From: Phlegmacium glaucopus
Taxonomy: Eukaryota > Basidiomycota > Agaricomycetes > Agaricales > Cortinariaceae
Assembly (NCBI GenBank): GCA_015039465.1
Contig: MU130364.1
Coordinates: 152,062 to 216,061 of the forward strand
Direction: 5' to 3'
DNA: 64,000 bases
Every line of letters begins with the position of its first letter. Position 1 is the first letter of the stretch. The position numbers and the translations under genes were made by a program. This document shows, piece by piece, positions 45,732-57,405 of this stretch. The notes under the pieces are model-generated. The model did no database searches, was not told the origin of the DNA, and saw nothing but the letters and a program-made list of their open reading frames with translations.

Positions 45732-46469
45732 ATGTCCTCGAGCTTGGTCCTCCGTTCAAGCCTACATAAAGTCCTCATTCGCCGTTTGGCGTTGCGATCA
45801 ACAACCCAAGGTTCGTGCTTCTACACGATCTTGGACTTACACAGCTGAATTTTACCATTTGAAACAGCTCGATTTGCAACCGCTGATGCTAGCTATGTTC
45901 CCGGTGGTCGTATGTCACTTTTTCATCTCTTTGTATGATCCTTCTTGAGTTGACAAATGAATCTCTCTCTAGCTATCCTCAAAGGCACTGTGAATGATCC
46001 CACAACATTTCCACCACCATCCCGGAGCCATGGCTCACATCACTGGGCATTCGAACGTCTCCTCTCCGCAAGTCTGGTCCCACTGACGGCTGCTGCATTC
46101 GCAACCTCAGGCAGTAATTACGCCATTGTTGATGCTCTTCTCGGTGTCGGTCTCGTCATGCATAGTCATATTGGTGTATGTTCCCACCTCTTTAGCGAAG
46201 GCGACTGTGGGCTAAAATCTGACTGGTTTTTTTTTGGAAATCAAGTTTGACTGTATAGTCGTCGATTACCTACCCACTCGCAAGTTCCCAATTATCGGTC
46301 AGATTGCGAAATGGGGTTTGAGAGGTGCTACTGTTGTTACACTTGTTGGAATCTACCAGTTCAATACGAACGATATCGGTATGCTTTGTTTTTCCAAGCT
46401 TTTTTCGATGTATTCATAAATACTGTTATAGGCCTCACTGAGCTCATCGCCAAAGCTTGGACTGCGTAG
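45732..46469 (+). CDS. SDH4: Succinate dehydrogenase membrane anchor subunit (CybS)
   Basis: This subunit anchors complex II in the inner mitochondrial membrane and helps bind heme b and ubiquinone. Five exons (45732-45810, 45868-45906, 45973-46175, 46246-46378, 46432-46469) join in phase to 163 residues. A basic presequence (MSSSLVLRSSLHKVLIRRLA) is followed by LKGTVNDPTTFPPPSRSHG, then HHWAFERLLSASLVPLT (helix I), VGLVMHSHIG with the heme-ligand-type HSH, FDCIVVDYLPTRKFPIIG, a third helix RGATVVTLVGIYQFNTNDIG and a C-terminus LTELIAKAWTA. The size and motifs are normal for fungal Sdh4/SdhD. It is divergent from ARH1 and convergent with the zinc-finger gene, whose stop is 37 bp away. A decayed 5' duplicate is at 35880. 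Confidence 0.93.
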
Positions 46470-46506
46470 ATGATTTTACAACTGTGTTTATGTAATACAA
46501 AAATAA

Positions 46507-47579
46507 TCAGTTACTGGAGAAGTAGAAATAGGCGTAATCGGCACAGTTCCGTGTAGAAATCGAGACATTTGCATGGGTATCTTCGTGCTTACTTCTATAA
46601 TGTTTTTGTACTGTATCGCATCTAACTCCCATGGGCATATCACATAGACCACATGCACTTTCTGCAATGTGTCCTAGAATGTGATTCGACAATGTGGCCT
46701 TGGTTGGGAGCTCATTACAATCGTCCCAAGGGCATGGAAATCTATCGTTACCCTCTTTCCCTGGGCTGACGCGATGGACTACTCGGATGTGAACTCGGTA
46801 TGCGTCGAAAGATGTGAAAGGCGTTCCACAACCTTTGAATTTACAGACGCCTTGATTGGCTAACCTGCTCACGGCCTCCGCCGAAAGAGTGCATACAGAT
46901 CTTGGAATTATTCTGCAGATATATGGTAAGGAAAAAAAATTACGAGTGTAAAATAAATTTACGTTTCCGAAGATGTTGACGCGGCTGGGCGCGTATAAGG
47001 TGTTCGCCGCCGCCTGCGAATGGATTTACCAATAGGAGTCGCAGTAGTAATAGTGCTCTCGACCGCACACTGCTTCTGGGACCGTCCAATTTCATCCTCT
47101 ACGGCTGTTACTACTGGTGCCACTTGTTGAGTGGCGACGACTTGGTTCATGTTTAAAATTGGTTCTGGAATATAGTAATTCATAGCAGGAGGATAAACGA
47201 CGGTCCTGCGACTCGTGATGCTCGAGTGAGTGGCTCCCATGGATGGAATAGGAGACGGAGCAAAATAGTTTGGGTAATAGAAATCATTGATGGTTGGAGT
47301 GTTCGATGTACTTTGGAGGTGTAAGAAAGGAGGTCGGTGAAGTTGAACAGGCGTCCCAAAACCCAACCGTTGAGTCGGGAAGGAAGGCATAGTCTGGGGA
47401 ATATTCTGGGGAATATTGTAAAAATGATCAAGCAAGCTAGATGGTGCCCCCAAATTGGCGGCGACGGGGACTATTCCAAAGTCTTGGGAAAATTCAGGGA
47501 GAGACGTCGAGGACGAGGACCTAGATGAAAAGATGTTCATGAGATTGAGTTCAGGATTATACCACAGAAAAATGCTCAC
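46507..47579 (-). CDS. Three-finger zinc-finger protein, copy 3 (divergent)
   Basis: Exons 47579-46963 and 46912-46507 join in phase to 340 residues. It is the most divergent, and apparently best preserved, member of the family. The N-terminus reads MNIFSSRSSSSTSLPEF in its inner part, then VPVAANLGAPSSLL, LNMNQVVATQQVAPVV, and a strongly basic SIRRRRRTPYTRP patch that may act as a nuclear signal. Fingers are CKFKGCGTPF...HIRVVH, CPWDDCNELP...HILGH and CGLCDMPMGV...HYRSKH; the third finger here is a full C2H2. The start is either MSIFLWYN or the Met 13 residues later, whose context aligns with the other copies. It is tail-to-tail with SDH4, 37 bp apart. Function unknown beyond predicted nucleic-acid binding. 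Confidence 0.72.
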
Positions 47580-48883
47580 ATCTTTTAAATCAAAGCAGTA
47601 AAAAATGGGTAGTAGAAGATGAGAATATATAGTTTTAAACAGACAGTGTCCTTTAGTGGCCCAATCAATGCGCCAGGAATTAGATGGTTGGTAAAAGGTC
47701 CAAATTAAGGGAAGAAGTAATGTATCTTGATGCGCTTTGGAAACATCATACGTAACAAGGTTTCTTAAGAACCAACCTTTATCGAACTCAGCTAAAGCAG
47801 TGCGCCGTGTGGCCCTCCTGACTCCCGCTCAGAACATAAGATTAAGGAGATTCTACCGCTAGGACCGTGAACAATGGTCCAGTCTGTCGTCAAGAGAAAC
47901 AAACAATCTCGCCTCTGTCGACAAAAGTCATCATTTCAGATTCCATCGAAACTGGAGGTTACATTTTAAAAATTTCAGCGTTTGTTGTCTTTCGCAAGTT
48001 CCCCCCCAGCAGTACGTAGTGGCTCCCCCCGATCGAAAGGAGAAACGCTTTGACCCGTGAGGATGCAGGACAATTGAAGTCCCCTGCTTTGGCCTCATCC
48101 AAGTATGCAGGGTGCTGCCAGATAGAGACAGTTTCCAAGGATCATCCAAAGAAAAAGTTTTTCGTCATTTGAGGTAAAAGCCAGGGACCAGATACTTTTT
48201 TTACATAGCAATTGCAATCAATGAGCGGGGTTACCAACCTCGGCACGCACACAGACATAACTGGGAATTCCCCCGTAGCAAGCCATGCCCGAACCTTTTT
48301 TTGTCTTCTTTATCCCCCAAAATCGGACGTTGAATTATGTCACAGAAGAAAAAAGACGTCTCCGTTATCCATGAAGTAGTAGGTGACTAGCGAAATAGGA
48401 TATTGTTTCAATTGTCCCCAGCGAGAAGCCCGGTCATAGATCCAATCGATTCAAGATTTGTTTCAAGATTGCGCATGATAAGGTAGAGGATCACGAACCC
48501 GGCTAGCGTTCTTTGAAACGCTAGCCAAACTTCTTTCAGCAATTTTAACCCAAGACGAAGACCGGATATCCCAGCAGTGTTGAGGTTCGCGGCATTGACG
48601 TGGCGACCACAATTGATGTGTGATTTTTGTGAAGAGATTAATTAATAAGGGAATTTCCATAAATGGGACCTGATCAATAATAGGGTTCCCAAGCTTGAAG
48701 TACTGAGATGTAAGCGCTGAACCGCTCTGAGCTTTCATATTTTATGATATTTCGTCTCTATTTTATTCCGTGCAATCACTAACACGCAGGAGTATGATAT
48801 TGAGCTCGACTCGGAGCCAGAGAAACTCTAGAAATACCATATCTTGGTTTTTGCCACAAACATGCGGCTCCAGTGCAGTAAAA
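47580..48883. other. Intergenic stretch with a small hairpin
   Basis: No supported gene. A perfect 10-bp-stem inverted repeat (GGCTAGCGTT at 48501-48510, reverse complement at 48517-48526) lies here. The minus ORF 48463-48738 is without features. The first few hundred bases are the 5' flank of zinc-finger copy 3. Confidence 0.4.
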
Positions 48884-50420
48884 TTATATCCTATCAACCT
48901 TGATAGCATGCACGGTATCGTTGAACTCCCCCAACTGCTGTTGGACATGGTTGCAATCTGGATTAGTAGCCATTATTGCATATCCTTCCGGTAGAGCCTC
49001 TTCAAGAGACTATTGCAACCATCAAAAACATAAAACCCAATATAAAATAGCCCACTGAGAGACTCACCTTGACGCGACTCACAGAAGAAGGATGGGTGAA
49101 TGTGAAATTACGGTTGGATGGAATTTTAGATTCAAGATGGGCCATGCGAGACAATATCCTTGTGATTATTGGGAAATGTTATTCAATATCCCACAAATAT
49201 TTGGTGCCAAACCTCTCACCCTAGTGCATTTTGGGGATTATAGCACGCCCTACTCATCAGACGCAAGCCTATGAGGTCAGCTATCAGGAAAATAAATTGG
49301 GTTTAGATGCACTCGAAATATGATGCTTTGACAACATCTGACCTTCATGCTCCTGTGTCTGAGAGTTTGGAAGCTGCATACTGTTGCGGGAGATTACTCC
49401 AGTGGGCTCAACGTCCGTTCTAACAAATTGGAACAAGGATTGCAAAAGAAGTCTGATACTTTGTGAGGATATGCGTTCTGCTGTGTGACGTGCGACTGAA
49501 ATATGAGGAGTTAGCAATAGAGGATCCACAAAAAAGAAAAAAAAAATGCCGACCAACATGACCGATTTCTGGAAAAGAAAAAGGAGTAAGTGCTTGCCTA
49601 TGTTCGGGAAAGAACTTACCGTGGGCAAGGACGGCCGCTAATCCCTCTTCATCGCGACAAAGCGGAAGAATGCCGGTGAAGATAACGATTAAGCCTAATT
49701 GTTCATTTCAATATCAAGTGGTATTCAGGAAGGGGAGAGATTTACCAGGACTAGCCAAAGCATTGATTATCTTGCGGTCATTGACTACAATCACCTCCCA
49801 TTCCACCGTTGTATTAGCACTGTTGGACACATCCCCATCTTTTCTAGGTATAAGGGCAGACTTGACAGATTCTCCGCGGACGACGCCGAGGTCTGACGCG
49901 CTCAGTATACGAGAAGCGACACGTAGGACATGTCGCGATAGGGGATGCGTGGTAGGGAGGGTAGCATCTTCAAATTCAGCAAGATATTCTTTTCTTGCTA
50001 GTTCGGCAAACTGGATAACCCGCGTGGTAAGCAAGTTTCTAACATGGTAGGAGATCGCTTGAGAGAAAGCTCAAACCTCGGCTTCAAACTTTGGACTGGT
50101 GTTCATAAACCTCCATCGACCGGTTTCTGGTACTTTTTCAAGGCTAGCTTCTGTCAGATATATATACGTTTCCTGATATAAACTTGGACTCACTGGCTAA
50201 CATAGTACACACCCACAACGCTGATAATTATCCCTCCAGTGATCTTGAGTCTCGTTTGCCAATGACTTGATTTCTCTGGTGCTGGACCTCCAGAGGAGGA
50301 TCCTCTATTTCGAGGAAAAAGTGTAAAAAGTGTTCTACCTGATGTCGCCCTTGGCGGGTTAAGTAAAACCCTACAACAAGGCAGCCGTTGACAGAGCCCG
50401 GGAGCTACTAGGAGCAACAT
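48884..50420 (-). CDS. OMA1: Mitochondrial inner-membrane metalloendopeptidase OMA1
   Basis: OMA1 is an M48-family zinc peptidase that degrades damaged inner-membrane proteins and processes substrates under stress. Nine exons give 364 residues: 50420-50194, 50143-50090, 50038-49746, 49694-49620, 49568-49554, 49495-49343, 49280-49220, 49158-49068, 49009-48884. A basic/hydrophobic presequence is followed by one membrane helix (ITGGIIISVVGVYYVS), LEKVPETGRWRFMNTSP, EWEVIVVNDRKIINALASPG, FTGILPLCRDEEGLAAVLA, then the zinc motif HEIGHVVARHTAERISSQ and the downstream LPNSQTQEHEADLIGLRLMS with the third ligand Glu. THPSSVSRVK resembles the usual 'THP...R' motif. The zinc motif is assembled from three exons, one only 15 nt long. 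The donor after NTSPK is non-consensus (gtttga), so exon 2/3 limits are less sure. The start at 50420 is the first Met before the basic segment. Confidence 0.88.
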
Positions 50421-50614
50421 TCTACAACACGCTTCCCGGTCATCCAGTGATACCAATTGGATAGGGAGAGGCGATGTATACCATGCGCTCAAGTTGTGGA
50501 TGTATAAGGATTGATGGTTTCTTTGACAAAGAGCAGTGCTTGGCTTGTTTACATCGCTAAGTAGATAACAGACATATAATAGGAAACTGGTAACAAAAAC
50601 AATAATACAGCATC

Positions 50615-53524
50615 TTAGTCGGATGGCGCAATAACACTATGGTAGGACTTCGTAGTAGCAGAAGAGCTCCGTCGCGTCGGCCTCACATTGGTTTCTACGG
50701 AATAACTCGGAGATGGTGCGTTATCCAATGACCAGAAAGCGCCAATCTTTTCCTTGATCTTCAAGAGTTCATTCTTTCTTGATTCCAGACTTCGGCGAAG
50801 ACTTTCCATGTCAGAGTCTTCTTGCATCAGCTCTTCCAGACGCGCAGGAGTCTCTCGGGTTATACTGTTGAACAATAAAGGCTGCAAGTTGCGGACGAAG
50901 GTCTGGTTGAGCTCGTGCTCGATCGTGAGCGGTACATAGTCAATGATTCGCTGTGGTGAGAGGGTAATTATCAACGATATCTCAAGGATGAACGAGTGTA
51001 AGAACCTTGTGAGCGACTTGGAAGTAGGCGTACGAGTCTGCCATTAGCTCTAGCTCCTGATAATGTTCCTCGTGGCGGAGTCGATAGTACTATGGAACAA
51101 ACGCTGGTATAAGATCTTGAAACAGATGTCAAAGTATTATCACTTACATGATAAGTCTTCAAGGTATCGTTAGGTAATCTGTAGTACTCCCAATCATGTT
51201 TAATGAGCCACTTCGTCCTTTCGGAATTGAGAAATGCCTCATTCTGCGTAAAAGGCGGTCGCGATTCGAATTGAAGGATCTTTGAGAGGATTTTCCGTGC
51301 TTCATCTCGACATCGACCCCGTTCTTTCTTTGTCAACTGCCTGTTGTTATTATGCTGCCTGTTAGGTCGACAGACGAGGTGAGGACAAGGAATCTTACCG
51401 TACGAAACTCAATAGCCCGCCGTAATGGCCGAAATGACTGCGAAGGAGAGTCTCCTCGAAGTCGATTGAGTTTTTCACGATGTCATCAAAGCACTCCAGC
51501 GAAGGATCTTCCCACTTGCTGGTATACATCTCAATGAGCTTGACGGTCGCATCAAACGGTACGTGTGGCGGAAGCTCCCAAGTGATCGTCCTGATGGGTA
51601 AAAAGGAGACTATATAAGCAAAGCAACGCGACAGAGAAAATTGCTCTCTATTACTTTTCTTTCACCTCTCGGACCTCTGCCAATGTAAGACATGGGCCAG
51701 TTCCGGCAGGATTGTGTTCCCCTTTGAAAGTTATGTATCTCGGTTCAGTTAGACAAATATCCTCACTGAAACGAGCGTATCGCCTTTTGTTTTCTTGAAC
51801 AAATTCACGGTGGTTCAATCCAAAGACCGCATCCTTGAATGCCAGGCAGAAGGCCGAGATGCGAAGAAGTATTTCTGTCGCAGCCGCCTTGTCCGAGACA
51901 GGCGGGAGCTCGGCAATCTTCTTGATACAATCAACCAGAAGCTGGTTAATGATCCTCACCAAATCAGGGAGACTTACATGGGATGAACAGGAATCAGTAC
52001 AATTATAACATTGACGAAAACATTGAGCAAATACGTACTATTCTTCAATAAGTTCCACTAGAAGAACGCTGATGTTCTTGACAAAGTTCGGAATCCCGCA
52101 ACGGCTTTTATCTTTCATCTGAGCCCAGGGAGCGGTTGAATTGAAGAAGTCTTCTTCTGTATTCCGAGCTTTGGCCCTGGCGTCACCTCTCGATCGTTCT
52201 AAATCATTCGGGAGGCGAACGCAGTAGCAACCATGTTTCGTTTTTCGCTCTGGGTCTTCGTTGGCGAGAATTTTTTTCCACGTTTCGCGACTCCCAATAT
52301 CCCCACCTTGGAGGGCATCCGGTTTGGTTAATATGCCTGGTGGGTTGCAGAGTTAGATCTTACGCGCTCTCCCTGTAGAAACAAAGTACTGACCTATCGT
52401 CCTATTCCCTTTGGGATCGGCAGCTTTTGCCAGCCGTACGGCTGTCTGTGTCTGCCAGTCACCTGAGAACCTTGGATCTAAGTTATGAACTGGTGTGTGT
52501 AATTATGAACTCACTTGTCATGGGCATGGCAATGAGAATCACAGTGTTCTTCGGTTTGATGAATGATTCCACCAAGTCGATGATGTCGTCCTCTAAGGAG
52601 GGGGGATCAACCGCATGAACAATGCCTATATGCCAAGAAATCGGACGTTGAGTCTCTATCATTCAAAGTATAACATGTAAAAGTCACCCGGAAGATCAAC
52701 GAAGTCAAGATTAGGCGATTCTGGGTCGTATATGTCGATGCACACACTATTTTTTGAAAATTGTAGACGTTGGGGATCGTCATCATTTTTTAACTCGGGC
52801 TCGCTCTTCCCATAAAATTCCCTGTAGTCGCGGCGACTGCTGAGGATCGCAGCCTGGGCCCTTCTGATCCATAGATCGACAGACGACCTGTCGTGTATCC
52901 GAAGTCCAAAAGGTATGATCGTAGTGCTTTCGAGACGGGCGCCAAGGCCATCGTACCCCAACTTTAGGCTAATGGAACATGACCAAGATTCAGTGGTACT
53001 CCGCATAGTACATTCCATGGGACACCTAGAAGCGATTGATTATCAGATACTCATACCGAGGGCGGCTAATTACCTCGTGCAGGTTCCATGGTCGCGGGGA
53101 ACATTTATCTGTTGAAAATAACAAGTGTATTTCAATGGGCTATCATGCTAAAAAGAAAACACTTACCCCGCTTACGGCTTCTACTAAGGAGCTTTTCCCA
53201 GCTACAAATACATTAGCAAGTGGACTCGTTCAGAGGTAAACATCCTGTACTCACATGATTGGTCGCCAATCACTACAAGCCGAGGAAAATCGATTTTGAA
53301 AACCTGACTCGAACTATAAGTCGAAAAGGGTTCGACCTAACTAAGGCATTTTAGTGGGAAGATGAGGAAGGATAGACTTACTCGAGTTTCTGTATATCGG
53401 AACGTAGTTCCAATATCAACTTGCACCGTCTTGCATATTCCGTATCTGATAGATGGTTTTTGAGCGCTGGAATCGCACTCTTCTTACTATTGGTCCCCGA
53501 GCGACGAAGTTTAGAGATCAGCAT
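50615..53524 (-). CDS. Dynamin-family large GTPase
   Basis: Dynamins assemble on membranes and use GTP hydrolysis for fission or fusion. Thirteen exons join in phase to 736 residues: 53524-53382, 53313-53255, 53201-53167, 53108-53074, 53025-52688, 52625-52515, 52462-52394, 52336-52039, 51972-51655, 51590-51399, 51340-51148, 51089-51006, 50950-50615. The GTPase domain shows G1 GDQSSGKSSLVEAVSG, G2 region RDHGTCTRCPMECTM, G3 DLPGIVHAV and G4 LTKPD. The middle domain follows (EEYLPDLVRIINQLLVDCIK), then a GED-like segment (YYRLRHEEHYQELELMADSY) and a Ser/Thr-rich tail. There is no membrane helix or clear presequence, so it is not a classic Mgm1. It resembles the fungal dynamin paralogs outside the Vps1/Dnm1 core. 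OMA1 lies 195 bp downstream on the same strand. Confidence 0.9.
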
Positions 53525-54004
53525 TGCTGCTATGTATGAGGGTGGATGAAAGTGGTTTGGCCTGTAGGTTGCGGTGCGGCTTAAATGGATTCTGCAAGGC
53601 TGGGCGCTTCCGTCATGTGATAGAGAACAAGGCCATTTTAAAGTTCACAGAAGTTGGTGTGATTCTGGGGGCGTGGCTGGCCTTGAGGCATACATGTTAC
53701 ACACACGGGGCGCAGTTTTTGACCAACTTTTGACCTGAATTGTATTTCAATGTCCTAATTGAATACAACAAGAATTTCGCAGAACAAGCAGCCCTATAGT
53801 GGAATGTCCCAAGAACAAACTAAAACGAGCTAGATAGGATGAAATTATCGTGGGCGTCAAGGTGACTCCCAGGGCCCAGGCGCAGACTCATTTACTAAAG
53901 GCTATGCAATGTGCACGGGATTTGAATGACTAAGCATCTTTAGTAAGTGGACAGCCCACTGTCGCACACGATGGTGAGCCATCTTTACCACAACCTCAAC
54001 ATCG
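53525..54004. other. Intergenic stretch between divergent dynamin and PIN-like genes
   Basis: It contains the 5' flanks of both genes. No distinct site was recognised. Confidence 0.4.
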
Positions 54005-55303
54005 ATGACTGATAAGAGGGTAAGTGACAAATACCGACTGTATATAATGCTTAACGGCGTACAGGTCTCAACTGGCAATGCTAACAAAATGGCCATGTCT
54101 CGTGCACTTGGGGCTGCTTTTCTGAACCATCAAGTTGAACAACTCGAGAAGTCTATCTCTTCCAATGGACCTACTTCTGGGAACTGGCGAGATAGAAAGT
54201 ATCCAGCACCGTCTACGGCAAGTGCTAAACGAGGTCCGAATTCTCCCGCCATCAAATTGGTTCCGAAGACCAAGGTAGACGCCAAGACAATACCGACGAA
54301 GGAGAGAGACAAAGATTTCGATAGAACCACTTCCTCCAGCCCTAGCGCGAGGCGTACTTCTGCAGAAGATAAACGAGAGAAGGATGCAGATATAATCGTG
54401 GTTGATGCAAGTGTTCTCATCCACGCCCTCTATCAAGTTAAGAAGTGGTGCAGGGATGGGAGGCAAGAGATTGTTATAGTTCCTCTTGAAGGTAGTACTT
54501 CGTGCCACTTTGAATCATCACCAGCTGACACATTAGCAATAGCCCTTAATACCCTGGATTTATTGAAGAAAGGGTCTTCATTGATTGCCCAAAAGGCCCG
54601 TTCAGCTTCTCGCATTCTGGAAGCTCAGGTTGGAACCAACCCTCGCATCCGGGTTCAGCGAGATGATGCTTTCGTCTTGTGGGACAAGATCGCCTTCGAG
54701 GATGCCACTGAGTCCAACCCTAATTCTTGTCCGGAATGGGTCCGTCGAATTATCTGCTGCTCTCTATGGGAAACCGAACATCCCGAGGAAGAATTGAAGG
54801 CAAGCGATAGGCGAAGTTTCGATGATAATGCTACTCCCAACAATGATAAGCCAATTCCCCACAAGGTTGTTTTGGCGGTTCTCTCTTCGGCTGCGAATCT
54901 GTCCCCCCAGTCCATTTCAATGAAGCTTGCCGACATGTCGGTGGGTGCTGAACCACCCCTGGCACCTGTACCTTTACCCGCGCCCACTGTTCCCCACGTT
55001 AATAAGCACGAAGTTCGCTCTGTTGGTTCACTTGTTGCTTCCTGGGGTAAAAAAGCTAAGATCCAGCTGATGGAGATCGACCCTGCTCTTCCTGGCCGGG
55101 ACGAAGAAGATCGGTCAAAACGTTCACATCCCTCTCATGGTTCCAACAGAAATCGCAGGCCTTCCGGAAGTGATCACGCTGTTGCGAAGCCGGGATTGGT
55201 GGAACGTCCTCCTGCTGTCATGGCCATGATGGGGATGATATCTCAACCCAACAGGGTCGTGCGTGTTTTGGCTCGAGGAGAAAAGTTGGACCCAGATCCG
55301 TGA
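54005..55303 (+). CDS. PIN-like domain protein
   Basis: PIN domains are Mg-dependent RNases or inactive scaffolds acting in RNA decay. The frame is open for 432 codons. A 45-nt stretch at 54020-54064 has intron-like borders (gtaagt...tacag) and is in phase either way. A start at 54091 (MAMSRALGAAFLNHQVEQLE) looks more natural than 54005. After a Ser/Lys-rich linker comes DADIIVVDASVLIHALYQVK, a PIN-type first strand with its Asp, then KKWCRDGRQEIVIVPLEG, a helical stretch NTLDLLKKGSSLIAQKARSA, RIRVQRDDAFVLWDKIAFED, and a long Pro/Ser-rich tail with GSLVASWGKKAKIQLMEIDP. Later acidic PIN residues are only partly evident. It resembles Smg5/6- or Nmd4-like PIN proteins in layout, but the assignment is by the first motif only. 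Function is inferred. Confidence 0.6.
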   Translation: MTDKRVSDKYRLYIMLNGVQVSTGNANKMAMSRALGAAFLNHQVEQLEKSISSNGPTSGNWRDRKYPAPSTASAKRGPNSPAIKLVPKTKVDAKTIPTKERDKDFDRTTSSSPSARRTSAEDKREKDADIIVVDASVLIHALYQVKKWCRDGRQEIVIVPLEGSTSCHFESSPADTLAIALNTLDLLKKGSSLIAQKARSASRILEAQVGTNPRIRVQRDDAFVLWDKIAFEDATESNPNSCPEWVRRIICCSLWETEHPEEELKASDRRSFDDNATPNNDKPIPHKVVLAVLSSAANLSPQSISMKLADMSVGAEPPLAPVPLPAPTVPHVNKHEVRSVGSLVASWGKKAKIQLMEIDPALPGRDEEDRSKRSHPSHGSNRNRRPSGSDHAVAKPGLVERPPAVMAMMGMISQPNRVVRVLARGEKLDPDP

Positions 55304-56166
55304 TAGTCAATGAAGGTGCATACTATGTTCTGTATTTTTAAAGCTTACATCTCTCATGCCATCTCATCCATGTGATCAGACTCCTAACGTCGACAACACA
55401 TCCAACAGACTAGATAACATAGATCTTCTGTTCCAACCCGGTCCTGGGCTTCCGGACTTGCTCGGTACAGTACCCTCAGGTGTCAGATGGTTTTATCAGC
55501 GCTGGTTTTATCGTAACCGGTGATGGGACTGACCTCATTGCGGACTCGTGGACTCGGAAAGGCTATGGTTCCGTTCTGCTTTATAACTCAAGGCTCAATC
55601 AAGTGACGGTGGCGATGTTGGACATATGCAACAGACCTCAGGTTTCCTCCTGTGAATGTAGCTTGTTTTGCGGCTATTTGCCGTTAAGGACCTTTCATGG
55701 TTTCTTTCGTAAGGAGTTGTTGGCGTTCCGATCCTTTCCCTTTTATCTCTCAACTTAGGCCCCCTATCTTTTTTACCTTGTTCTTCCCTTCTTTTAGGAA
55801 ACTCTCAATTGTTGGCGACGTGATTGGATGATTCGAAATATGTGGTGTTCGACAACGAGTACATTCCCCTAGTTCATACCTTTCCTACGTGTAGTCCGTT
55901 TTTCAGTCCGTTTATCCTTCCTACCAGCTTGAATATTACACGAGACCCCTTATTGCAAATGCAGCTGGACTGAAGCATGATCGCCATTTTCAATGTTCAT
56001 TTCCTAATTTTGCTTTGAACTCACGTGACAGACGCGACGGTTTGATATTTTAATATTTAATTTAGATTAGCACTCCAACTTGAACTTCAACAACCAACGT
56101 CTTTAGGGACACCAATGCGTGAGTCCATTTACATTTTATTGAATCCCTTCAAGGTCAATCCTTTCA
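55304..56166. other. 3' flank of the PIN-like gene and promoter of the next gene
   Basis: A 92-codon open stretch (55480-55758) has no domain. The rest is AT-rich. Nothing else is seen. Confidence 0.4.
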
Positions 56167-57194
56167 ATGATAGCTCAACGGAACGTGTTCGGATATCTCA
56201 CCGGGACCAAAGCACCAGTGAGTACAGTGAGCTGGATGCTCTTACCGATCCCTAAATATATTACCTAGTCTCCCTACGTCCAGCTTCGAGCTCTCTTACA
56301 TAACAATAACGTCTATCAGCTTGTCAAAGTAAGCAAATCACTTATCTTTCCGACTTCTCATAATCCAGATGCTGAGGAAGTTTATCCTGATGTTTTGACC
56401 AGGCGAGCGTAACGCGTTTGACCCAGGAATATATAGACCTTAATGATATAGCTTCTAAACAACAACAAGGGCTGGATAATATAAAAGCTGAAGTAAGCCA
56501 TATTTATTTCTAAAATATTATTACGCTGAAATGGCCCCCTGGCAAAAATCACAGCTCAAAGAACAATATCCCCATATATTTGCGACAGGAGAAGGCGATA
56601 AACGACTGTACTTCGCTATCCGTTTGGTCTTTCACGTGCATGGCATGCGACGTTACCTATCTAAACAAAATCAACCAAACGCATCAGTGCCGTGTAAACG
56701 CATTACGCGCAGTAAGCGAAAGAATCAGCAGCGCCAAGTTGGTACACCAGAGCTCTTCTCCAACTCCATCCAAGTAGTATGCGATTAAGTTTTGCCTCAT
56801 CATAATTGATCTAATTTTTTTTTAGAAGGAGCTTGAATCTGGATCTAAACATGAAGACCTAGTAGAAGACCTTGGGCTGTCACAGTCGAATAAATGTCTG
56901 ATAGACACCATGCCCGAGGTAACTTCAACTCCTTCAAGTTCTACAAAGTATCATCCCTTGCAATATCCCGCCATTTACGATTTTCTTGAAGCTTCAGTGC
57001 CCCCTATGACCCATTTGATGGACTCCTTCATTGACTTTGGATGTATCAACGCAGACTTTCTGCGGGCTATCTCATCATGGTCATGTGAGGGGATCAGACA
57101 GGTCTTGGACCAACTACCTGGACGTGATGGTCGAAATTTGACGGAAATGGAGAAATTAGTTTTACAGAATCATTTCAAGGAATACTCCAAATAA
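56167..57194 (+). CDS. Hypothetical protein, unrecognised family
   Basis: I do not recognise this gene. Short exons with GT-AG borders join in phase: 56167-56217 (MIAQRNVFGYLTGTKAP), an exon starting SPYVQLRALLHNNNVYQLVK (about 56272-56330), ASVTRLTQEYIDLNDIASKQ (to about 56491), a basic exon from about 56563 (LKEQYPHIFATGEGDKRLYF ... KRITRSKRKNQQRQ), and a last exon from 56826 (KELESGSKHEDLVEDLGLSQ) ending YPAIYDFLEASVPPMTHLMD, SFIDFGCINADFLRAISSWS, KLVLQNHFKEYSK. The C-terminal 70 residues look like a compact helical domain seen, from memory, in uncharacterised agaricomycete proteins. The fourth exon frame was chosen because it is the only one in phase with both neighbours. No signal peptide or membrane segment. 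Confidence 0.5.
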
Positions 57195-57405
57195 CTCGGT
57201 TAAAAAAAAAGTGTTTTGTGGAAATCAAACGTTTTGTACAGTTCGGAATGTATCATAGGCTTCTACAACTTCCATGTAATTTGTATTTCTTGAATATATT
57301 TCTTGGGCAATTTGAATCATTTCCACTCCGAATATCGACCGTCTATAGATTTCAAAGACATGCATGAGAATATCTATCTATCTATCTATATATATATATT
57401 GGTGG

